Below are positions 7,902 through 17,018 of a stretch of 35,853 bases of DNA, piece by piece. The stretch spans positions 1-35,853 of the forward strand of contig JANRJF010000330.1 in NCBI GenBank assembly GCA_033764095.1. The letters run 5' to 3'. Every line of letters begins with the position of its first letter. Within the stretch, counting starts at the first letter, position 1. This stretch comes from JBDTMT01 sp033764095 (GTDB lineage Bacteria; Desulfobacterota; Binatia; HRBIN30; CADEER01). The notes below the pieces were generated by a model. It had not been told where the DNA came from and ran no database searches. It worked only from the letters and a program-made list of their open reading frames with translations. The translations under genes were made by a program, and so were the position numbers.

Positions 7902-8495
7902 ATGCCGGATTTGGAACCGACGGGAAACCCGATTGCCGAAATGGCGTCACGCGCCAGCGTGGCGCAGAAACTGTTCGACGCGCGCACCCTGGTCATCTGC
8001 GGCGAGATCCAGTCCGAGATGGCGCGCGCGGTGGTCGAGCAGCTGCTCGCCCTCTCCGCCGCCTCGAACGACGACATCACGCTCTACCTGCATTCGCCGG
8101 GCGGGCACGTCGAATCCGGCGACACCATCCACGACATGCTGACCTTCATCGAACCGAAGGTGAACATCGTCGGCACCGGCTGGGTGGCGAGCGCCGGCGC
8201 GCACATCTACCTGGCGGTGCCGCGCGAGCAGCGCTTCTGTCTGCCCAACACCCGCTTCCTGCTGCACCAGCCGGCCGGCGGCTTCGGCGGCCGTGCCACC
8301 GACCTGGAGATCGAGGCGGAAGAGATCCTCAAGATGCGGGCGCGGCTGAACAAGGTCATCTCCGAGCAGACCGGACAGCCGATCAAGAAGGTGGAGAAGG
8401 ACACCGAACGCAATTTCTGGATGTCGGCCGAAGCGGCCAAGGAATACGGCCTGGTCGGTAAGATCATCGCCTCGGTGCACGAGCTGAAGCGCTGA
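7902..8495 (+). CDS. ClpP-like protease subunit with Asn at catalytic Asp position
   Basis: ClpP is the tetradecameric serine protease partner of Clp ATPases. This 197-residue protein aligns along the whole family. The nucleophile is Ser97 in GWVASAGAH, the base His122 in LLHQPAGG. At the third triad position, where E. coli ClpP (mature numbering) has Asp171 in TERDRF, this protein has Asn171 in TERNFW. The handle region (130-160, GRATDLEIEAEEI...) and the EYGLVG C-terminus are normal. It lacks a clear propeptide. ATG at 7902 has the RBS GGAGGG 7 nt upstream. The Hsp70 gene starts 10 nt after its stop, suggesting an operon. No clpX or tig is adjacent, so it is probably not the housekeeping clpP. 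Family assignment is firm; proteolytic activity is uncertain. Confidence 0.93.
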   Translation: MPDLEPTGNPIAEMASRASVAQKLFDARTLVICGEIQSEMARAVVEQLLALSAASNDDITLYLHSPGGHVESGDTIHDMLTFIEPKVNIVGTGWVASAGAHIYLAVPREQRFCLPNTRFLLHQPAGGFGGRATDLEIEAEEILKMRARLNKVISEQTGQPIKKVEKDTERNFWMSAEAAKEYGLVGKIIASVHELKR

Positions 8496-8505
8496 TCGCG
8501 CGGCC

Positions 8506-9810
8506 GTGCTCGGCCTCGACTTCGGCACCACCAACAGCGCCGTCGCGCGCGCCGGCCGCGACGGCGCCGGTCACCTCGCCCGCTTCCCACTCGACGGCGG
8601 GCTGACCAGCACCTTCCGCTCGGTGCTGTACTTCAGCCCCGAGCTGTCGACCTACGGCCAGGAGCCGCACGCCCTGGCCGGGCCGCAGGCGCTGATGGCC
8701 TACCGCGAGGCCGGCGCCGGCGGCGGCGGTCGCTTCATGCAGAGCCTGAAGTCCTTCCTCGCCAGCCGACTCTTCGAAGGAACTTTTGTCTTCGGCTGGA
8801 AGTTCACGCTGGAACAGCTGATTTCGCGCATCCTGGCAACGCTGCGGGGGGCCGCTGTCGAACAGCTCGGGGCCGACGGCCGGGCCGTGCTGATCGGCCG
8901 GCCGGTGCATTTCGTGGTCGACGGCGGCGGCAACGTCGACCCCGAACGCGACCGCGGCGGGCTCGAGCGCCTGGAGCGGGCGGCGCACCTGGCGGGGTTC
9001 GAGCGCGTCAGCTTCGCCTACGAGCCGGTGGCGGCCGCCTACGAATACGAGCGCGCCCTCGACCATGACGAGCTGGTGCTGATCGGCGACTTCGGCGGCG
9101 GCACCAGCGACTTCTGCCTGATCCGACTGGGACCCGGCGCGCGCCGCAGCGGCGACCGGGCCGAGACCATCCTCGGCGTCGACGGCGTGCCGATCGCCGG
9201 CAACAGCTTCGACGCGCGCCTGGTGCGCGCGGTCGTCTCCCCCGCCCTCGGCCTGGGCAGCAAGCGGCGCTCCGAGGGCGGCCAGGAGCTGCCGATCCCG
9301 TCGTGGATCTACTCGCGTCTCGAACGCTGGGAGGACCTCTCGCTGCTGGCGACGCCGGAGACGCTCGACACGCTGCGCCGGCTGAGCCAGCAGGCGCGCG
9401 AGTCGGAGCGCATCGAGAACCTCATCCACCTGGTGCGGCACGACCTCGGCTACGCCCTCTACCAGGAGATCGAGCGCGCCAAGCTGGCGCTGTCGGAGGC
9501 GGCGCACGCCGCCTTCGCCTTCGACGAGCTGCCCGCGACGATCGAGGCGCGGCTGACGCGCGGCGAGTTCGAGGGCTGGATCGGCGGCGAGTTGGAACGC
9601 ATCGCCGCCTGCGTCGACCGCCTGCTCGAGCGCTGCGCGGTGCCGGCCTCGGCGGTCGACCGCGTCTTCCTGACCGGCGGCTCGTCGCTGGTGCCGAGCG
9701 TCCGCGCGATCTTCACCGAGCGCTTCGGCGCCGACCACGTGCGCGGCGGCGACGAGCTGATCACCGTCGCGCGCGGCCTGGCGCTGCTGGCGGCGGAAGA
9801 AGGCTGTTAG
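8506..9810 (+). CDS. Hsp70 family protein, YegD-like
   Basis: The 434-residue product is an actin/Hsp70-fold ATPase. Phosphate-1 motif LGLDFGTTNS (2-11) lies at the very N-terminus, and phosphate-2 is IGDFGGGTSDF with an adenosine motif LTGGSSLVPSV near the C-terminus. FAYEPVAAAYEYE is the usual Hsp70 hinge segment. It ends after the ATPase domain and lacks a DnaK-type peptide-binding beta domain and lid, as in E. coli YegD; its role is therefore an atypical chaperone or regulator. The GTG start at 8506 fits since the family begins with G-x-D-F-G-T. It follows the ClpP-like gene after 10 nt, which suggests joint work in protein quality control (inference). The TAG stop (9808-9810) lies inside GTTAGGCG repeat octads. 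Confidence 0.9.
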   Translation: MLGLDFGTTNSAVARAGRDGAGHLARFPLDGGLTSTFRSVLYFSPELSTYGQEPHALAGPQALMAYREAGAGGGGRFMQSLKSFLASRLFEGTFVFGWKFTLEQLISRILATLRGAAVEQLGADGRAVLIGRPVHFVVDGGGNVDPERDRGGLERLERAAHLAGFERVSFAYEPVAAAYEYERALDHDELVLIGDFGGGTSDFCLIRLGPGARRSGDRAETILGVDGVPIAGNSFDARLVRAVVSPALGLGSKRRSEGGQELPIPSWIYSRLERWEDLSLLATPETLDTLRRLSQQARESERIENLIHLVRHDLGYALYQEIERAKLALSEAAHAAFAFDELPATIEARLTRGEFEGWIGGELERIAACVDRLLERCAVPASAVDRVFLTGGSSLVPSVRAIFTERFGADHVRGGDELITVARGLALLAAEEGC

Positions 9811-9875
9811 GCGGCTAGGCGGTTAGGGAAGACGCCCGGATCTTCTCTCCTCCCCTGACCGCCTAGCAGCGTAAC
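9806..9875. repeat. Octad-built inverted repeat overlapping Hsp70 stop codon
   Basis: The left arm 9806-9829 reads GTTAGGCG, GCTAGGCG, GTTAGGGA and includes the Hsp70 TAG stop at 9808-9810. The right arm 9852-9875 is an imperfect reverse complement (core CTGACCGCCTAGC). Architecture equals that of 4784-4842, which also precedes a copy of the 167-bp repeat, though the base sequence of the octads differs. It would form a long hairpin at the mRNA 3' end. Confidence 0.75.
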
Positions 9876-9877
9876 AG

Positions 9878-10044
9878 CCTGACCTGAAACTTCACGCACC
9901 GGAGCAAGGCCAACCACCAAGGCACCAAGACACCAAGCGGACCTCAGACCTTGGTGCCTTGGTGTCTTGGTGGTGATCTTCTCAGCGGCGAGGACGCGCG
10001 TTTCTCGCCCGGGTGTTCCGGCGCGGCCGGTGGCGGCACTAACA
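9878..10044. repeat. 167-bp dispersed intergenic repeat, copy 2
   Basis: It matches copy 1 (4842-5008) without gaps apart from 8 substitutions. The inverted repeat of CACCAAG/CTTGGTG octads lies at 9914-9973. It sits between convergent Hsp70 (plus) and DUF4345 (minus) genes. Between it and the DUF4345 stop (10068) only 23 nt remain. Near-identity between two copies in the same 6-kb neighbourhood implies recent duplication or gene conversion, or selection on the RNA structure. Confidence 0.9.
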
Positions 10045-10067
10045 GCCTTGCTCGTCCGCCTTCCTGG

Positions 10068-10436
10068 TCAGCGCCGCAACAGCGAGGCCGCCCACAGGGC
10101 CGAGCCCCACTCGAACATCAGGCCCATGGCGGTGTAGGCCGACCAACCGCCGTCGATCAGCGCCCCCAGCAGCCGGGTGCTGCCGAGCCCGGCGGTGACC
10201 ACGCCGAGGGCGAGGATGGCGCCCTGGCGCAGCCCCGGTCGCGCCAGCCCGATGGCCGCCAGGAAGCCCAGCGCCATTTGCAGACCGCCGTACATGGCGC
10301 GCAGCTCGGTCAGCCCGGTCGGGCTGGTGAAGGTGACCCCGGCGCCCGCGCCGAGCGCGGCCGGCGAGAAGAAGCAGTAGAGGCCGTAGAGGAACCACAG
10401 CGCCGCCGACAGGCCCAGAAACCAGGCTCCCGCCAT
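10068..10436 (-). CDS. DUF4345-like small membrane protein
   Basis: The 122-residue protein has four hydrophobic segments and little else. It shows the pattern I associate with DUF4345: an N-terminal helix ending LYCFFSP, a short Gly-rich loop before TGLTELRAMYGG (the conserved E-x-R-x-x-Y-G-G motif, about 43-53), then GLARPGLRQGAILALG and a final hydrophobic helix. The function of the family is unknown. ATG at 10436 has a good RBS (GAGGAG, 10443-10448) which overlaps the end of the upstream VOC gene, whose TGA lies 10 nt away, so the two are co-transcribed. Confidence 0.8.
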   Translation of the reverse strand: MAGAWFLGLSAALWFLYGLYCFFSPAALGAGAGVTFTSPTGLTELRAMYGGLQMALGFLAAIGLARPGLRQGAILALGVVTAGLGSTRLLGALIDGGWSAYTAMGLMFEWGSALWAASLLRR

Positions 10437-10446
10437 GCCGTTCTCC

Positions 10447-10824
10447 TCACGCGGCCGCGGGCGCCGCGATCTCCACCCGGTTGCCGCCCGGGTCGCGCAC
10501 GTAGAACCGCGGCCAGCCCGGCAGCGGCTGCTCGTCCTCCTCGATCGACACCCCGGCGGCGAGGAACCCCGCCCGCGCCGCGCCGAGATCGGCGACCGTG
10601 AAGCAGAGGTGGCGACGGCTGCCGGGCGGTGCGTCGTCGAGCGAGACGTGCACCTGCACGGCGCCGGTGGTGAACCAGGCCCCACCGCGCCCGCGCAGCT
10701 CGACCGGCTTGGGGAGCTCGCGCAGGCCGAGGATCTCGCCGTAGAAGCGCCGCGCCGCCGCCTCGACGGGGCGCGGCACGGTGAGGTTGACGTGGTCCAG
10801 GCCGCGAATCGCGATTGCCGTCAT
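10447..10824 (-). CDS. VOC (glyoxalase/dioxygenase fold) family protein
   Basis: The 125-residue protein is a single pair of beta-alpha-beta-beta-beta modules. GLDHVNLTVP (8-17) carries the first metal-ligand His position; HLCFTVADL in the middle gives a second (His72-like), and FYVRDPGGNRVEI near the C-terminus carries the usual D-P-x-G-N-x-(I/V)-E with the Glu ligand. This pattern fits glyoxalase/bleomycin-resistance/extradiol dioxygenase-like proteins. The substrate is unknown. ATG at 10824. The gene leads the DUF4345 gene and is divergent from the DUF2959 lipoprotein gene. Confidence 0.88.
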   Translation of the reverse strand: MTAIAIRGLDHVNLTVPRPVEAAARRFYGEILGLRELPKPVELRGRGGAWFTTGAVQVHVSLDDAPPGSRRHLCFTVADLGAARAGFLAAGVSIEEDEQPLPGWPRFYVRDPGGNRVEIAAPAAA

Positions 10825-10899
10825 GCGCCGAGCCTCCGCCGCCTGGCTAGCCGCAATCGGTGCCGTCGCGCAATCCGCGCCCGTGGCTGCGCAAATCAC

Positions 10900-10927
10900 T
10901 TGCGATCGCGCCTGCGCCGGATAAAGA
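10900..10927 (+). promoter_or_regulatory. Possible sigma70-type promoter for DUF2959 lipoprotein gene
   Basis: TTGCGA at 10900-10905, a 16-nt spacer, then TAAAGA at 10922-10927, which is the only A/T-rich stretch in this 117-bp divergent gap. The hexamers match the housekeeping consensus at 4 of 6 positions each. The start codon lies 14 nt after the -10 candidate, which would leave a very short leader, so the call is weak. Confidence 0.35.
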
Positions 10928-10941
10928 ATCATGCACGCGCC

Positions 10942-11616
10942 ATGGCCAACGCCGCCCACCGACTCGCAACGCAGGTGCGCCGGGGGATTCTCGCCGCCGC
11001 CGTGCCGCTCCTGCTCGCCGGGTGCAGCAGCATGTACTACGCAGCGATCGAGGAGCTCGGCTGGGAGCCGCACGACATCCTGGTCAACCGCGTCGAGGTG
11101 GCGCGCCAGTGCCAGGCGGCGTTGCGCGCGGAGCTCGACTCGCTGGTCAGCCTGGTGCGCGACCTGCTGACCGACGACGGCGACGTCTCCACTCGCACCA
11201 CCGCGCTGCGCGTCGCCTACGGCGACGCCGAGCAGCGCGCCCACGAAGCGCGCACCCGCGTCGCCAAGGTCGCCGCCGCCGGGACGACGCTGTTCGACGA
11301 ACGGCGCCGCGCCGACGCGGAGATCCGCGACCCCGCCGCGCGCGAGCGCGCCGCGCAGCGCACCGCGCAGGCGGAGCTGCGCTACGCCGAGATGCTGGCC
11401 ACCATGCGCCAGGCGGCCGACGCCACGGCGCCGGCGCTGGCGGCGGTGCAGGCGACGCTCACCAGTCTCGGTCCGCAGCCGAGCGAGGAGGACGTCCGCG
11501 CCCTGCACGAAGCGGTGGCTGAGGTCGACGCGACGGTGGCCACCCTGGTGCGCGATCTCGACCACGCCATCGCCGAGGCGGACGCATTCGTCCAGCGCTC
11601 GGTCAGCGCCGGCTGA
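10942..11616 (+). CDS. DUF2959-like lipoprotein, coiled coil
   Basis: The 224-residue protein has a lipobox LLLAGC with lipidated Cys28 after a basic n-region and hydrophobic stretch. The mature N-terminus SSMYYAAIEELGWEPHDIL followed by VNRVEVARQCQ is the pattern of DUF2959 (Y-Y-x-x-x-E-x-x-G, D-I-L-x-x-R-V). The rest is Ala/Arg/Glu-rich and strongly helical with heptad character through 60-220, probably a long coiled coil in the periplasm. Ser after Cys at +2 suggests outer-membrane sorting if Lol rules hold here. ATG 10942 gives a proper signal peptide. It converges on the VIT gene with 2 nt between the stops. The function is unknown. Confidence 0.85.
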   Translation: MANAAHRLATQVRRGILAAAVPLLLAGCSSMYYAAIEELGWEPHDILVNRVEVARQCQAALRAELDSLVSLVRDLLTDDGDVSTRTTALRVAYGDAEQRAHEARTRVAKVAAAGTTLFDERRRADAEIRDPAARERAAQRTAQAELRYAEMLATMRQAADATAPALAAVQATLTSLGPQPSEEDVRALHEAVAEVDATVATLVRDLDHAIAEADAFVQRSVSAG

Positions 11617-11618
11617 CC

Positions 11619-12320
11619 TCACACCACCGCGCCGACGGCGCGGCCGATGAGCGCCGAGAGCGCCATCGCCAGGCCACCGCCGAGCACCACCCGCAACGCC
11701 CCGCGCCACACCGGCGCCCCACCCAGGCGGGCCGCCAGGGCGCCGGAGAGGGCGAGCGCCAGCAGCGCCAGGCCGACCGCCGCCGCCATGCGTTGCTGCA
11801 GGTCGCCGACCAGGATGCCGAGCAGCGGCACCAGCGCCCCGCCGGCGAACGCCGCCGCCGAGGCCAGCGCCGCCTGCAGGGGGCGCGCCCGCGTGGCGCC
11901 GCTCAGTCCGTACTTCACATTCAGTCCGGCCTCGACCGGTGACTCGGCGCCGAGCTGCTGCGCCACGGCGCGCGCCATGCCCGGCGCGATGCCGCGCAGC
12001 TGCAGCGCGATCGCCACCTCGGTCAGCGCCACCTCCGGGAAGCCGTCGGTCAGCCGCGCCTCGTGCCGGCGCAGCGCCTCCTCCAGGTCGCGCTGCGAGC
12101 TGACCGAGACGTACTCGCCCGCCGCCATCGACAACGCCCCGGCGACCAGCCCGGCGATCCCAGCAGTCAGCACCGCCGTCGCACTGGCGTCGGCGGCGGC
12201 GACGCCGACGATCAGCGAAGCGGTGGAGACGATGCCGTCATTGGCGCCCAGCACCGCGGCGCGCAACCAACCGGAGCGCTCCAGCGCGCCGTCGTGCGCG
12301 ATGTCGAGCGGTTCGCTCAC
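11619..12320 (-). CDS. VIT1/CCC1 family membrane transporter
   Basis: The 233-residue protein matches VIT family proteins (iron/manganese transport into a compartment or out of the cytoplasm): N-terminal RSGWLRAAVLGANDGIVSTASLIVGVA contains the family's G-A-N-D-G-I-V-S-T motif in TM1, then a TM with ALSMAAGEYVSVSSQRDLEEA (G-E-Y-V-S motif), a cytosolic helical segment with Glu (about 80-130, metal-binding region in the family), and three C-terminal TM segments. The start is GTG at 12320, overlapping the cupin stop as GTGA, so the two are translationally coupled. ATG is absent in the alternative positions. Substrate metal is not determinable here. Confidence 0.9.
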   Translation of the reverse strand: MSEPLDIAHDGALERSGWLRAAVLGANDGIVSTASLIVGVAAADASATAVLTAGIAGLVAGALSMAAGEYVSVSSQRDLEEALRRHEARLTDGFPEVALTEVAIALQLRGIAPGMARAVAQQLGAESPVEAGLNVKYGLSGATRARPLQAALASAAAFAGGALVPLLGILVGDLQQRMAAAVGLALLALALSGALAARLGGAPVWRGALRVVLGGGLAMALSALIGRAVGAVV

Positions 12321-13189
12321 AAGGGGACGAGACGTCCGCCGACCAGCTGCGTGCCGGCCTCGGGATAGAGCACCACGTCCTCGGCGTCGCGTTCGCCACC
12401 CATCAGGTAGGTGAGCGGCTCGAGCGGTTGCATCAGGTGCGGCGCGCTACCTGCCGGATGGCCGACGAGATCGAACGGCGCCAGCACGCAGTGGTCGTCG
12501 CCGAGGCGCAAGCGGGCGCGTCCCGCCAGGATCAGGACCCACTCGTCGGTGCGCGTATGCGTGTGGAAGGCGGTCGAGCGCCGATGCTCGGTATGGCTCC
12601 ACACCACCGCCTGGCGCTGCAGCCCGGTGGGGCGGTCGAGGCGCCGCATGAGACGGCCGGCGTCCGGATCGACGGCGTGCTGGAACTCGCGCGGCTCGAG
12701 CTGCTCGATGCTGATCACCTGCGAGACGTCACCCGCCTGCATCGGCAGCGGGCCCTCGACGTCGCTGAACTCGCGCGCACGCCAGCGCTTGCCGAGGTCC
12801 ACGTAGACGCCCTCGTCCTCGCGCGGCCGGCGCTCGCCGCCTTCGAGGAGCACCAGCGGCTCGTCGCCGTCGGCAAGGAAGTGGTGCGGTCGCGGCCCGG
12901 CCGGGAAGCCGGCGAAGCTGCCGGGGCCCACCGCGACGCGGTGCGCACCGATTCGCAGGTGTCCCCAGCCGCTGAGCACGTACACCCACTCCTCCTCGAC
13001 CAGGTGGTAGTGCCGATGCGTCCCGGCATGCCCGGGCTCGATGCGGCGCAGATGCAGCCCCATGTGCGTCAGCCCGACCGCGTCGCCGAGGTTGCGCACC
13101 GCCGACTGCACGCCTGGCGCCTGGAAGAAGCGTGGGCGCGGCTCGGCCGCGACGTCCCAGACGTGGACCACGGCCGGCGGGCGCGACAT
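12317..13189 (-). CDS. Bicupin (two cupin_2 domains)
   Basis: The 290-residue protein contains two cupin barrels. Domain 1 (about 20-125) has motif 1 GTHRHYHLVEEEWVYVLSG with two His and a Glu, and motif 2 PGSFAGFPAGPRPHHF. Domain 2 (about 175-280) has FHTHTRTDEWVLILAG and FDLVGHPAGSAPHLM. Both therefore keep metal ligands (H-x-H-x(3-5)-E and distal His). Similar bicupins include uncharacterised sugar or aromatic binding proteins; no substrate can be named. It overlaps the VIT gene by 4 bp, so a metal-related pairing is possible but speculative. The start is ATG at 13189, divergent from the small lipoprotein gene with 62 nt between. Confidence 0.87.
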   Translation of the reverse strand: MSRPPAVVHVWDVAAEPRPRFFQAPGVQSAVRNLGDAVGLTHMGLHLRRIEPGHAGTHRHYHLVEEEWVYVLSGWGHLRIGAHRVAVGPGSFAGFPAGPRPHHFLADGDEPLVLLEGGERRPREDEGVYVDLGKRWRAREFSDVEGPLPMQAGDVSQVISIEQLEPREFQHAVDPDAGRLMRRLDRPTGLQRQAVVWSHTEHRRSTAFHTHTRTDEWVLILAGRARLRLGDDHCVLAPFDLVGHPAGSAPHLMQPLEPLTYLMGGERDAEDVVLYPEAGTQLVGGRLVPL

Positions 13190-13251
13190 GCACGCCCGTC
13201 TAGCACCGTTGGGGATGACATCGCACCTGCCGGCTCGCTAAAGAGCGCCGC

Positions 13252-13803
13252 ATGCGCATCCGAGCCGCCCTGCCCCTCGCCGCGCTCACCCTGCTCGCCG
13301 CCTGCGGCGACCCGGAAGCGCCCGGAACGGTCAACGGCTCGATCGAGCCGTGCGACGACGGCGAGCCGTCGTTCGACGTGTGGCAAGCCGACTTCGCCCC
13401 GAATGGGCGGACGACCCTGAGCGCCCGGGTCGATACGCGCAACAGCCAGAACGCGAGCAACTTCCGCCTCGTCGTCGCCTGCGGCGACACGGTGGTGATC
13501 GACACCACCGACGGGACGACCTGCTCCGAGCGTCCGCCGGGCGGCGATCCCGACTGCCCGCTCGCCGCCGTCGACCTCGGCAGCCTCGCCAGCCAGTCGC
13601 GCGTGCAGTGCCTGGCCGAGATCGGCCCGAGCGCGGCGCTCGGCCTCGGCGGCGCCTGCGCCAATGCCGCACGCGCCGACTACGCCCTGGTGATGCGCAT
13701 CGACGACGCCGCCCTGGCGCTCGACCGCGTCGCGCACAACTGCCGCGCCCCGTCGAGCTGCCTGCAGGACGACTTCGACATCGACGTGGACGACGACGAC
13801 TGA
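13252..13803 (+). CDS. Small lipoprotein of unknown family
   Basis: The 183-residue product has a lipobox LLAAC with Cys18 after a basic, hydrophobic leader; Gly-Asp follow the Cys, and Asp at +2 would by E. coli rules retain it in the inner membrane. The mature part has Cys in pairs (about 34/76, 92/101, 121/139, 161/168), suggesting disulfides, and extended hydrophobic/polar alternation typical of a beta-sandwich. It ends in a very acidic tail (DIDVDDDD). I do not recognise a family. ATG 13252 lies next to AAAGAGCG, a modest RBS. The heptad repeat element begins 8 nt after the stop. Confidence 0.75.
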   Translation: MRIRAALPLAALTLLAACGDPEAPGTVNGSIEPCDDGEPSFDVWQADFAPNGRTTLSARVDTRNSQNASNFRLVVACGDTVVIDTTDGTTCSERPPGGDPDCPLAAVDLGSLASQSRVQCLAEIGPSAALGLGGACANAARADYALVMRIDDAALALDRVAHNCRAPSSCLQDDFDIDVDDDD

Positions 13804-13807
13804 GTGA

Positions 13808-13996
13808 GGCAGCTGTCAGCTATGAGCTATCAGCCGTCGGCTCTCAGGCGGTTGTCCGAAGCCTTCCGCTTCCAGTTGCCGGCATCGTGTGGCAGCCGCA
13901 ATCAATGAAATGGATCCGCCTCCAACAGCTGAAGGCTGAAGGCTGAAGGCTGAAGGCTGAAGGCTGATAGCTGATCGCTGTCAGCTGATTCTCAAC
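13808..13996. repeat. Heptad repeat element with inverted arms between convergent genes
   Basis: The left block 13812-13846 has five 7-bp units (GCTGTCA, GCTATGA, GCTATCA, GCCGTCG, GCTCTCA). The right block 13928-13990 has nine units in register: five exact GCTGAAG, then GCTGATA, GCTGATC, GCTGTCA, GCTGATT. The blocks are also imperfect reverse complements: the complement of 13963-13986 matches 13811-13834 at most positions, so transcripts could fold into a long stem with an 80-nt unique interior. It fills the gap between the lipoprotein stop and the HelD stop (13997-13999), which itself sits in an AGCTGAG unit. No gene is visible inside. Confidence 0.88.
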
Positions 13997-16084
<2,088 letters not shown>

Positions 16085-16189
16085 GAACGTGGGGACCGCC
16101 CAGGATGGCGCAGCGCCGGACGGGCCGCAACCCGGAACTGGCGCGGCGCCGGCGACCGCGGCCCCCGGCGCCCCGTGCGCGAGCAACGA

Positions 16190-16375
16190 CTAGCGGCTCG
16201 AGTCGTCAGCCGGCATCAGCAGGTGGACGATGCGTCCGCCGCCCAGGTCGACCTTGACCGCCAGCGCGCCGCCTTCGATGGCGACGACGTTGAAGCCGTG
16301 CGTCGAACCGATCTCCAGGGCCCGTTCGATCAGGTCCACCGGTACCCATGCGTAGCTGGCGCAGCCCCTGGTCAT
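16190..16375 (-). CDS. Small protein of unknown function (61 aa)
   Basis: The 61-residue frame starts at ATG 16375 with CAGGGG about 10 nt upstream. The product reads as a small alpha-beta unit: helix VDLIERALEIGSTHG, strand FNVVAIEG, strand ALAVKVDLGGG, strand RIVHLLMPAD. The alternation of hydrophobic residues and the absence of Pro/Arg-rich low complexity distinguish it from shadow frames of this genome. I recognise no family. The longer frame (ATG 16483) adds an Arg/Pro-rich stretch and overlaps the repeat near the SMI1 gene, so I reject that start. It lies on the same strand between helD and the SMI1-like gene. Confidence 0.5.
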   Translation of the reverse strand: MTRGCASYAWVPVDLIERALEIGSTHGFNVVAIEGGALAVKVDLGGGRIVHLLMPADDSSR

Positions 16376-16465
16376 CGCGTCGTGCCCCTGGCTTCCTTTG
16401 TGCGCGCCGCGCGACCGCAGTTGCAATGCCGGAAAGTACGTAGAGGCGGCTGGATCTACCCGTGC

Positions 16466-16499
16466 GGCCGGGCGCCGCGGCATTGCCCTTTCGGGCTAC
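16466..16499. repeat. GTAGC-type hairpin at SMI1-like stop codon
   Basis: Read on the minus strand, GTAGCCCGAAAGGGCAATGC contains the stop TAG of the SMI1-like gene followed at once by the hairpin GCCC-GAAA-GGGC (16485-16496) and a second GC-rich palindrome GCCGCGGC. The GTAGC start and stop-codon overlap match the elements at 7747 and 24466. A GNRA-type tetraloop (GAAA) would make it a stable mRNA 3'-end hairpin. Confidence 0.6.
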
Positions 16500-16969
16500 G
16501 GCGCATCGTCGGGCTCGCCCGTCCGGTGGGCGGGAAAGAGCGCGCCCGGTGCGTCGAGGTAGTAGTCGATGAACTGCTCGATGCTGTCCGCGATCGGGGT
16601 CGGCTCGTCGCCGCCGATCAGCACCACCTGCCCGCGGTGCGGCCCGCCGAGGAAGACCCCATAGCGATGCGAGTCGAGCAGGTAGTCGGCGAACTCGAAG
16701 CACGCGCGCAGGGCCCCCTCGTGCCGCGCCGGTCCGATCTCGGCTACCGGCCAGAAGCGGATCATGCGGTCCTCGTTCATCTCGCCGCCGTCCGCGTCCA
16801 TGCCGTCGGCCAGCCGCAGGTAGGCGCGCATGGCGTCCGGTAGCGCGGCGTCGTACATCGCCGCGAGCCGGTCCAAGGCTGGCTCGGAGGCCGGCGGGCG
16901 ATCGGTGAGATTGAACCGCCGCCAGAAGTCCACCAGCCGCTGCGCCCGCCCGTCCGTCGAATCGCTCAC
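16496..16969 (-). CDS. SMI1/KNR4-like (SUKH) domain protein
   Basis: The 157-residue product has the SUKH fold pattern: a helix RLVDFWRRFNL, then the core PDAMRAYLRLADGMDA (the conserved P-x-x-(F/Y)-x-x-(F/L)-x-x-x-N/D-G segment), MIRFWPVAEI (family strand I-x-F-W/L), YLLDSHRYGVFLG and SIEQFIDYYLD near the end. In bacteria this family serves as immunity proteins to polymorphic toxins or as housekeeping proteins of unknown role; no toxin gene is adjacent. The start is GTG, at 16969 or 16972, behind GGAGGGG (16972-16978). A GTG at 17032 gives an unlikely Pro/Arg-rich leader and would overlap the cytochrome gene. Its TAG stop lies in a repeat hairpin. Confidence 0.75.
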   Translation of the reverse strand: MSDSTDGRAQRLVDFWRRFNLTDRPPASEPALDRLAAMYDAALPDAMRAYLRLADGMDADGGEMNEDRMIRFWPVAEIGPARHEGALRACFEFADYLLDSHRYGVFLGGPHRGQVVLIGGDEPTPIADSIEQFIDYYLDAPGALFPAHRTGEPDDAP

Positions 16970-17018
16970 CACCCCTCCGCGGTCATCGTCGCCGGGCGCG
17001 CGCGCCGGCGGTCGTAGC

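Noticed and set aside
9303..9818. Alternative plus-strand frame within the Hsp70 gene
   Set aside because: Shadow; the Hsp70 adenosine motif lies in the longer frame.
10435..11616. Long plus-strand frame running into the DUF2959 gene
   Set aside because: The part before 10942 is antisense to the VOC gene and has no RBS or leader; the lipoprotein signal begins at 10942.
13928..13990. Tandem GCTGAAG units as a CRISPR-like array
   Set aside because: The units are 7 bp and directly adjacent with no spacers of constant length, and no cas gene is present.
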